DNA from: Allium sativum | Taxonomy: Eukaryota > Streptophyta > Magnoliopsida > Asparagales > Amaryllidaceae | Assembly: GCA_030737875.1 (NCBI GenBank) | Contig: CM060922.1 | Location: forward strand, 323,549,956 to 323,613,955 | DNA length: 64,000 nucleotides | Direction of reading: 5' to 3' | The notes under the pieces: generated by a model | Databases searched by the model: none | What the model saw: only the letters and a program-made list of their open reading frames with translations | Told to the model about the DNA's origin: nothing | Program-made: the position numbers and the translations under genes | Shown: one piece after another, positions 55,970 to 64,000 of the stretch | Numbering within the stretch: position 1 is the first letter of the stretch | How the letters are laid out: every line of letters starts with the position of its first letter

Positions 55970-58365
55970 TGTAACACCTCATAAATTTAAAGAACACTAT
56001 AACGATACACTAAAGAATACATAATTAAAATTTGGTAATTAAGTGAAACGGATTGCACCAGTGCGTTCATCTTGAAATTCTGCTTAAGATAGACTCCGAG
56101 TTTGCGTAAAACAGATATAAGTATGTGAAAGTTATTAAGCTTAGAAGTTTGCATACTTATAAGAGGATTATATGTGAACAATCCAAGTCCAGAAATTCAA
56201 AATAAGTCAAAAATCAAGTGGGAGAACGATGCGGGATTATGACCCATTGGGGGTCGACCACGCCCCAAGGGTGTCGGCCCACTCAAGGGGGTGTCGACCC
56301 CGAGGTCGACCCACCCAGATCTATCCAGGTACAATTCCTAAACCTGGACTTGTTTCTGAGTGAGATTCGTTGGCAGTGGGTTATATAGAGGACCTCGTTT
56401 CTATTGTTTTCACACATCAAAAATAAAGGAGACAATGAGATGCTGCCTCTGCTTGGATTGAGTTAGCCTAATTTTCTTTACAAAAGCCTATTCGCATACA
56501 AAAATTTCTTCTATAACATCCACTTGTTATTCTATGTTCTTTAGATCCAGTCTTTGTGAGTTCATGTTATTTTTAGATATAATCATTGAACAAGTAATCC
56601 TGACATGTTTACAAATCTGGATTTAAACCTATACCCGTTAAGAATTTAATTCATAACTAAACAGATCTGCCATTACATGTACACCTGGTCTACTATTCAG
56701 TTCTTATAAGCCTATTTTTGATATGCCTATTTTTTTTATCATAAGTCTATTTTATTATTATGCATATTTTTGTTTTCTCTCTCCCTCTTTCCCTTTTTAT
56801 TTTTATAGCCTAGGCTACCTCTGAGCCTAGGCCTATCGCTGAAACATATGAACGAACGAAATTGGGAATGATTAGGAAAGATAAACTGGAGCATACCTTA
56901 TATTGTGAATTATGACCGGGGTTTGGGGGAATAACCTATACTGTGATGTATGACTAAAATTTGGGGCATATTTTATACTATGAATTATGACTTGAGGGTT
57001 GGGGCATGTAAATCTGTAAGCTTAATTTATAAATTAAGCGGAACATGTAGTTGAACTTTAAACAACATGTGAAACCTGTTTAGATCTACAGGGGTTATAT
57101 GAAATTGTTAACCTATAATACTTAACTTGGTTAAATCTGTAGGGGTTATATGAACCTATTATATAATAGGGGTAAAGTAAATTTGTTAAAACTATAAGGG
57201 GTTATATGAACCCGATAAACTTAACCTATTTTATCTGTTGGGGTTATGCAGGCTTGTTAATCTGTTAGTCATAACTTGTCAAAATCCTAGTAGTTGGGGA
57301 TACTAGGGGTGGCTTGTATCATCTGTTGTGTGGGACCAGTATCGGTCAGTAACCCATTCTGATATTAAAAGGGGGACCCCCCAACTAGGTAGGGGTCAGG
57401 GCATGTTTCCTGAGCGATTATAAGAGGTTCATATGGGTGGAGGTGTTCTGATAGTGTGTTCCAACGGAGTCATGTGCGTGCATGGGTCCGGCTTGCTTGG
57501 GAAAATAAGCCGTTATAACACTAGTAAATAGGTTCGTGTCTTTCCTGGGGTTGTCTCTTTTGGAAGTGATACATCCTACTATAGGGGCGACAAAGGGTAT
57601 TTACGGGATAGGAGCAGATCGATTGGGGGTAGCAATTAGGGTACATTTAGTCCTGCCTGTTTAAGTTTTCCGTTGTTTCTGGTTGGGGTAACACCCATTA
57701 TTTCTGTTTGGGTACCTATTATTACTGTTTAGTGGTAAAACCCGTTACTACAAGTACACCTAAGTCTACCATTATGTTTCAATTGGTATCATATATGTTA
57801 TACTAGTATTGGTGCAGAGAAAAGTATTTGAGAAGCGTAATATGTTCAATTCATTTTGCTTATCCTATTCATACCTTATGCCTGTCATGATGCTTTTACT
57901 TATTTATATGCTAGAAGTAACTGGACTAGACAAACTTTATGTCTGACCCATTTTGTTTCCTTTTCCCTTTCTTCCTTTCCCCCCAGGTGCTCAAGGAGGG
58001 AACGCTCAGGCTTGATTAGGATTCTCTCTTCTGTTTTTGCTTGGAGCTGCTTAGATATACCGCTTTGAATTCTTGTCTACTCATTTATGGCTACTTATGG
58101 GGACTATGGATTTTTACTTCTGTACTCTAATGGTTTTTAGAGCAAGACAGATGCTTATATTTGATGTATTTTATTCTAGTATTTCAGTTTGATGTTGTAA
58201 CTTGATTTTTGGACCATGATGTTTTCTGCTGGAAAATAAAGTTTTAAATTTCCGCTGCTATTTTTTATCTGTCTTATGATGTTTTTGTTTCTATTTACCT
58301 ATAACGCTTCATGAAACTTAATGTATACTGTAAAAGAGTGACATTAATAGACGTGGGGTGTTACA
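55970..58365 (+). repeat. Element D 5' LTR
   Basis: 2396 bp, TGTAACACCTC...GTGGGGTGTTACA. Contains a GTCGAC/GGGTCGACC cluster (about 56252-56318), TATA-like GTTATATAGAGG (about 56379-56390), hairpin CAAACTTTATGTCTG (57931-57945) and a C-tract ending CCCCAGGTG (57978-57989). About 340 bp shorter than the C LTR and without the duplicated dyad module. Confidence 0.88.
57931..57945 (+). other. Conserved LTR hairpin, element D
   Basis: CAAAC-TTTAT-GTCTG (one mismatched pair), corresponding to CAGAC-TTTAT-GTCTG of C read on the same strand. Confidence 0.65.
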
Positions 58366-58367
58366 TT

Positions 58368-58379
58368 TGGTATCAGAGC
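58368..58379 (+). other. Primer-binding site, element D (tRNA-iMet)
   Basis: TGGTATCAGAGC two bases after the LTR end, on the plus strand, confirming orientation. Confidence 0.92.
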
Positions 58380-58541
58380 TAAAAGTTACAGGATCAGATA
58401 AAAGGTTTCGAAAATTGTTTTCAAAAGGTTTCAAAAAGGAAGTATTTTCAAAGGAAAAGTCTGTTTTGAAAACATATTCCCCAACCCATATGAAATATCT
58501 TTCGATTCTCTATTTGAATCCCTTTTCCTTTTCGTTTCATC

Positions 58542-59516
58542 GTGTCTGGGGTACCGAATATTCTCGAGGGTGTTTAGATACTGGCTTGGTTCCGTAGATA
58601 TCTCGAGGTTACGACACCTATCGGAGACCAAGCAAGCACCCCTCCTATAGCTGCAACCACTGTCCCTGCTCCTCCGCGAGCAGATAATTTCTCTAAGATA
58701 TGCAAGGATTTCTGTGCTATGGGAGGAAAGCCTTTCCGAGGAAATGAGACCTTTGTGGAAGCAAGGAATTGGCTTAAGGAGATGAAGGATTTGTTTGTGA
58801 TTTTTTGAAGTTAACGATCGTGGGAAGATTCAGTTGGCCGCTTGGCAACTAAAGGATGAGGCTTCATTTTGGTGGGCAGTGACGCAAACGGGAAGTCCAG
58901 TTGAGACTGGAATGATTTCCGATAGAGATTCGAGATGAAGTTTCTTTATCAGGCAGAAGAGAGAATGAAAATAGAAAGATTTCTGGAACTTAAGCAAGGA
59001 AGCATGTCAATCAAAGAGTATGTCAATAAGTTCAATTAGTTGGCAAGGTTTGGTTTTGAGCTGGTGAATTCCCGACACAAGAAAGCTTTGAGGTTTGTAA
59101 GAGGATTGAATGAACCCCTACATGGATTGTCTATGTCTCATATTCCAATGGGAGAAACTTTCGAGAAGCTCGTTGATATGGCATTGATGCACGAAGAAGA
59201 TAAAGGCAAAAAGAAAGAGGCTAAGACTGATGAGACAGAAAACAAGAAAGTGTGGCCCCAGAAAGAACACCAAAAGAAGGGCGGAAAGAACTACAAAGCA
59301 CAAGGCAAAAAGAAATTTCATGGTTGTGGACGCGTGGGTCATTTGATCAAAGATTGCAGAAAAAAGAAGAATGCTTGTTTCCACTGTGGTGGAGTCGGAC
59401 ACTCTTCTAGAGAGTGCCCGATGAACAAGGACAGGGCCAAAAGGCAGGATCTTCTGGAGTGGAGGTGCGTGCTCTCAAGGCCAGTGTACCAGATAGAGGT
59501 AGAAAGTTTCTGTTGA
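58542..59516 (+). pseudogene. gag: Gag of element D, start codon lost and frame broken
   Basis: The position matching the ATG of C gag reads GTG at 58542-58544 (VSGVPNILEGV versus MSGEPNIPEGV). Then FSKICKDFCAMGGKPFRGNE and VEARNWLKE. Stops and frameshifts lie near 58576, 58808 and 58850-58930. From 59040 the frame is clean: ARFGFELVNSRHKKALRFV to the knuckles. The first knuckle has lost its first cysteine ([15 protein letters not shown]). The second, CFHCGGVGHSSREC (59376-59417), is complete. Confidence 0.8.
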
Positions 59517-60400
59517 AGATTTGATTTCTCTTTCCGATCATCCTGTTAGGACTCTTTTTGATTCTGGTGCTTCGCACTCTTTTATATCTGATTCTGTGGT
59601 TGAGTCTCTGCACCTTAGTACTAGTATGACTTTAGATTCCGTTGTTGTAACAAACCCCATTGGGGGCACAACTTATATGTCTATGATTTGTTGGGGTCAG
59701 AGGATATCTATGTTGGGAGTCGAGTTTGAGTGCGATGCATATGTACTTGGTTTTATGGGCTATGGTTTGATTCTATGAATGGATTGGCTAGTCGTGTATG
59801 GTGCCATTCTAGACTGTGAGAGAAGGGTTATTAGACTTTTGACTTGCCACAGGAGGACTCTCTAGATTTATTATGACCCAAAGGGGTCTGTTATGCTTAG
59901 TTTCCTAGAGTCACTAGATGCTTCTGTCAATGACTTGTGATTTGTACCTGTAGTCTATGAGTATCCAGATGTTTTTAATGAGGTTAGGGGCTTACCACTG
60001 AGGTGCAAGATTGATTTCGGGATATATTTGGTGGATAATGCGAAGCCAGTTGCATTGCCTGTGCGCCACATGGCTCCTAGGGAAAGGAGGGAGCTTAGCA
60101 AGAAAGCAGGGGAGCTACTTAAGAAGGGATTTATTTGGCGAGGCATATCTGAATGGGATGTTCCAGTCATCTTTGCAACTAAGGCGGATGACTCGCTTTT
60201 CTTATGTGTGGATTACAGGGAATTGAATAAGCTCACTAAGAAGAATATGCACCCACTTCCGAGGATAGATGATCTGTTTGACCAACTTGTTGGTGCGTCT
60301 GTTTTCTCTCAGTTAGACTTGGCCACGGGTTTTCATCAGTTGAGGGTAACCGAGGGCAATATAGACACGACCGCTTTCTGAACTCCAGATAGTTTCTTTG
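59517..60400 (+). pseudogene. pol: Protease and RT start of element D, broken
   Basis: 59521-59778 has [16 protein letters not shown] (protease active site) to GFMGYGLIL and a stop. 60028-60381 covers the RT start: [51 protein letters not shown], then a TGA at 60379-60381 where B reads R. Confidence 0.8.
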
Positions 60401-61455
60401 AGTGTCTAGTCATGCCATTTGGGTTGACAAATGCAACTGCGTATTTTGTGGATCTGATGAGTAGGGTGTCCCAGGAGTTTCTTAATAAGTTCGTTGTGGT
60501 CTTTGTGGATGACAATCTAATCTTCTCGAAGAGCGAGGACGAGCATGCCCTACATTTAGGGGAGGTTTTGAAGATTCTCCGAGAGCACCAGCTTTAGGAA
60601 AATTCTCCAAATGTCATTTTTGGAGGGAGGAAGTGAGATTTCTAGGGCATGTGGCCTCCAAGGAAGGGATAGCAGTGGATTCCATGAAAGTAGTTGCAGT
60701 TTAAGATTGGAAGGTTCCAAAGAATGCAATGGAGGTGAGTTGTTTTCTTGGTTTAGCGGGTTACTATATGAAGTTTATTAAGGACTTCGCAAAGATATCA
60801 GCCCCACTCATCAGACAGATGAAGAAGAATTTGACCTTTCTTGGAGCATTGACTGCGAGGATGCTTTTTAGCGACTAAAGATTGCTTTGACAACAACCCC
60901 AATTTTGACTTTGCCTGATGTGAACAAAGTGTTCACAGTGTACACCGATGCATGTGGTACATGGCATGGTGTCGTCTGATGCAAGAGGGAAGGGTAGTAT
61001 GTTACAGTGGTAGATAACTGAGAGTTCACAAGAATAACTACCCTTCCTTTGATTTAGAGTTGGCTGCTACAGTATTCACACTTAAGACTTGGCGACATTA
61101 TCTGCTTGGAGAGAGGTTCGAGTTATACATGGACCATAAGTCGTTAAAGTATCTGTTCTCGCAAAGAGATCTCAATTTGAGACAACAGAGATGGATGGAG
61201 TTCCTAGCATCCTATCATTTTTAGATTTCTTATACTCCTGGCAAGGATTATATGGTGGTGGACGCATTGAGTAGGCAAAGGATGACTTTGAGTCCTCTAT
61301 TCATAGAGCGGCGGAGCTTGGAGTACATATTGACCTTCGATTTTAGGCCATCTACAGATCTTATACCTAGTTTGTTGACGTCCTTAGAGGTGCGACCTAC
61401 TCTTATGGATTAGATAGGTTCTTCACAGCAAGAGGATCCACAGATCATAGACATC
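60401..61455 (+). pseudogene. pol: RT palm and RNase H of element D, broken
   Basis: 60412-60597: [19 protein letters not shown] and FVDD (60502-60513) followed by NLIF instead of ILVF. A stop after HQL coincides with a short deletion. RNase H pieces ([26 protein letters not shown]) lie at 60930-61160 in changing frames; YTDHK is now YMDHK. Confidence 0.75.
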
Positions 61456-62509
61456 TTGGATAGGCTCGGTAGAGGAGTGACTTCTAGTCACCTCAGTAGA
61501 TATTCCATGGATGATAGAGGGTGGTTGCGATGGGATGGAAGGTTCTGCGTTCCCCGAATTGGGAGTCTATTGAAGATATTCCTTAAGGAAGCCCATCATT
61601 CAAGGATGACTAGCCATCTAGGCAGTGATAAGATGTATAAGGGCATGAAGAGGGTTTTCTTTTGGGCTGGGACGAAGAAAGATGTATTGGAGTTTGTCTC
61701 TCGATGTTTAGTTTGCCATCAAGTCAAAGATGAGCAAAGGAAGCCCGACGATTTACTTCATCCTTTGGAGGTCCCATAGTGGAAGTGGGAGAGCGTCTCT
61801 ATGGATTACATTGATGGTTTGCCTAGATCTAGGAAGGGTAACACTAGTATCTGGGTTATAGTAGACATGCTTACTAAGAGCGCTCATTTCATTCCTGTAA
61901 AGAGTAAGAGAACGACAACATGGTTGGCATTTGTTTATCTTCGTGAGATAGTCCATCTACATGGAGTACCTTTTAGCATAATGAGTGATCGTGACCCTAT
62001 TTTCACTAGTGAGTTCTGGAAGAGCCTACAAGAGGCATTAGGTACACTGTTATGTTCGAGCACCGCATATCACCCTCAGACCGATGGGCAGATTGAGAGG
62101 GTGAATAGAGTTCTGGAGGATCTTTTGAGGTTATGTATCCTAGATTTCAGAGGGACTTGGGAGGAGCATCTTCTGTTGATTGAATATTCCTATAACAACA
62201 GTTATCAGGCTAGTATTGGCATGGCACCCTTCGAAACATTGTATGGACGACCTTGGAGATCACCAACTTGTTTGTGGGAGTCTACAGATAGGCTTCTACT
62301 TAGGCCCTGGATGATTAGAGAAACCGCAAAAAAGTTTGATCTTATCCGCATACTCATGAAGACAGGTCAAGACAGGAAGAAGTTATACGCAAATAAGAGG
62401 ACCAATATTGAGTTTGAGGTGGGAGACATGGTTTTCATTAAAGTATCACCTCTGAGGAATGTGGTTCTCTTTGGATCTGTAGGGAAACTGGCGCCAAGGT
62501 TTGTAGGAC
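61456..62509 (+). pseudogene. pol: Integrase of element D, broken and truncated
   Basis: 61456-61779 contains the zinc domain (AHHSRMTSHLGSDKMYKGMK, CLVCHQVK; the first part is altered from IHPGG) and stops with TAG at 61777-61779. 61801-62509 is an open catalytic core: [28 protein letters not shown] and [16 protein letters not shown], with D, D and E all present, then KLAPRFVGP. After this the sequence jumps to 3' untranslated DNA, so the end of the integrase and the whole chromodomain are deleted. The last residues before the stop at 62578-62580 are not pol. Confidence 0.78.
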
Positions 62510-62613
62510 CATATACTCACACCTTACCTTTCACATTAGTATTGGAACATATACTCACACCTTTGCATATGTTCATATAAGCATTAGAAATCTATTAAGA
62601 ACAATGGAAGATA
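62510..62613 (+). other. Deletion junction in element D
   Basis: CATATACTCACACCTT occurs at 62510-62525 and again at 62548-62563. The second copy is the native 3' untranslated sequence. The purine tract and the first 92 bases of the 3' LTR are missing at about 62612, where CAATGGAAGATA joins TGCGTTCATC. Confidence 0.75.
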
Positions 62614-64000
62614 TGCGTTCATCTTGGAATTCTGCTTAAGTAGACTCCGAGTTTGCGTAAAACGAACAGCGTATGAGAAATTTATTAAGCTTAGAAGTTT
62701 CTATACATATTAGAGGATTATATGTGAACAAATCAAGTCCAGAAATTCAAAATAAGTCAAAAATCATGCGGGAGAACGACACGGGATTGTGACCTATTGG
62801 GGGTCGACCCACGCTCCATGGGGGTCGACCTATGGGTCGACCCACTCAAGGGGGTGTCGACCCTAGGGTCGATCCCGGGGTCAACCCACCCCAGATCCAT
62901 CCAGGTTCATTTCCTGAACCTGGACTTATTTCTAGGCGAGATTCATTGGCAGTAGGCTATATATAGGACCTTATTTCTGTTGTTTTTACACATAAAAAAC
63001 AATGGAGACAACGAGTTGCTGCCCTTGTTTGGATTAGGTTAGCCTATTTTTCTTCAACAATAACCTATTCACATACAAAAATTTATTCTACAACATCTGC
63101 TTGTTATTCTCTGTTTTTAGATCCAGTCTCTGTGAGTTCATGTTATTTTTAGATATAAACATTTAACAAGTAATTCTGACATATTTATAAATCTGAATAT
63201 AAACTCGTGCCTATTATGAATCTAATTCTTACCTAAACAGATCCGCCATTACATGTACATCTGATCTACTGTTCAGTTCTTATATGCCTATTTCTGTTAT
63301 CATATACCTATCCTGTTATTATGCATATTTCTGTTCTTCTCTCTCCCTCTTTCCCTTTTTATTTTTATAGCCTAGGCTGCCTTCGAGCCTAGGCCTATTG
63401 CTGAAATATACGAACAAACGAAATTGGAAATGGTTGGGAAAGATAAATTAAGGGCATACCTTGTATTATGAATCATGACTAGGTTTGGGGGCATAATCTG
63501 TGCTGTGATGTATGACTAAAATTTGGGGGCTATCTTATACTGTGAATTATGACTTGTGGGTTGGGGTATGTAAATATGTTGGCTTAATTTGTAAATTAAG
63601 CGAAAACATGTAATGAAACTATAAACACCGTGTGAAATTTGTTTAGATCTATGGGGGTTATATGAACCTATTAACCTGTAATACTTAACCGGGTTAAATA
63701 TGTAGGGGTTACATGAACCTATTAAATAGTGGGGGTTAAGTAAACTTGTTTGATTCTGTGGGGGTTAAGTAAATCTGTTAAATCCGTGGGGGTTATACGA
63801 ACATGATAAACTTAACCTATTTTATCTGTTGGGGTTATGCGGGCTTGTTACTCTGTTAGGCATAACCTGTCAAAATCCTAGTAGTTGGGGATACAAGGCT
63901 AGGGGTTGGCTTGTGTCGTCTGTTGTGTGGGACCTGTATCGGTTAGTAATCTATTTTGGTATCAAAAGGGGGACCCGAACTAGGTAGGGGTCAGGGTACG
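62614..64000 (+). repeat. Element D 3' LTR (partial at both ends)
   Basis: Aligns to 56062 onward of the 5' LTR. Has the GGGTCGACC cluster (about 62798-62885) and TATA-like GCTATATATAGG (about 62957-62968). The window ends at a point matching about 57400 of the 5' LTR. Visibly diverged from the 5' LTR, so D is older than A and B. Confidence 0.85.

Larger units (their letters stand above)
55970..64000 (+). mobile_element. Element D: C-family Ty3/Gypsy on the plus strand, runs off window
   Basis: 5' LTR 55970-58365, PBS, degenerate gag-pol to about 62509, then a truncated 3' LTR from about 62614 to beyond the window. The LTR is the reverse complement of the C LTR family by eye (for example GACGTGGGGTGTTACA against TGTGACACCCCATGTC, and CCGCTGCTATTTTTTATCTG). 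It inserted into F. Its coding region has many stops, so it is inactive. Confidence 0.88.

Overview
The window is a retrotransposon-dominated stretch of a flowering-plant nuclear genome, probably a eudicot, although the species cannot be named from this sequence. Evidence: several Ty3/Gypsy chromoviruses of the Tekay/Del type with LTRs of 2.4-4.4 kb and initiator-tRNA-Met primer sites, a Tat-type gag fragment, a deleted Ty1/Copia element, a TRIM, a LINE ORF1 remnant, a SINE-like pol III box pair, MITE-like insertions and AT-rich spacers. I see no confident host gene, rRNA, functional tRNA gene or CRISPR array. Most short open frames are shadows of repeats or LTRs.

Layout. Element A (1-10092, minus strand) has 4.4 kb LTRs around only about 2 kb of wrecked gag-pol; the window begins inside its left LTR. 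A spacer (10093-21920) holds a coding-like relic, a three-LTR TRIM (11280-11778), a DUF4283-like LINE ORF1 relic (~11950-12780), a SINE-like sequence (~15860-15970), the deleted Copia element G (17734-19222, TSD ATGTG) and an AACCG-rich MITE-like repeat. Element C (21926-46512, minus, TSD AGCTA) carries two nested insertions. Element B (24656-35830, minus) sits six bases from the end of C's left LTR. Solo LTR H (43627-46466, plus, TSD CTTTA) sits in C's right LTR. B has an almost complete gag-pol broken by one UAG codon and one frameshift near its chromodomain.

After a short spacer comes element E (47268 to about 54350, minus), which belongs to the same LTR family as H. It is decayed and is itself interrupted by a 479-bp MITE (53116-53594, 9-bp duplication). 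E abuts F, a Tat-type gag fragment (54351-55969). Element D (55970 to beyond the window end, plus) interrupts F; it belongs to C's LTR family but lies on the opposite strand.

How the parts fit. Every coding piece is gag, protease, RT, RNase H, integrase or chromodomain of LTR elements, in the order expected for each element's orientation. PBS, PPT and TATA positions confirm orientation. B is the youngest coding element and C is older than B and H. A's LTRs differ at only about 25 of 3718 sites by my hand count, so A is recent although it cannot encode its own proteins. The LTRs of A, B, C and D share small conserved structures (a covarying hairpin, a C-tract/AGGT, GTCGAC palindrome clusters). 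A, B and C also share a duplicated dyad module that D lacks. These are the most interesting unexplained signals here.
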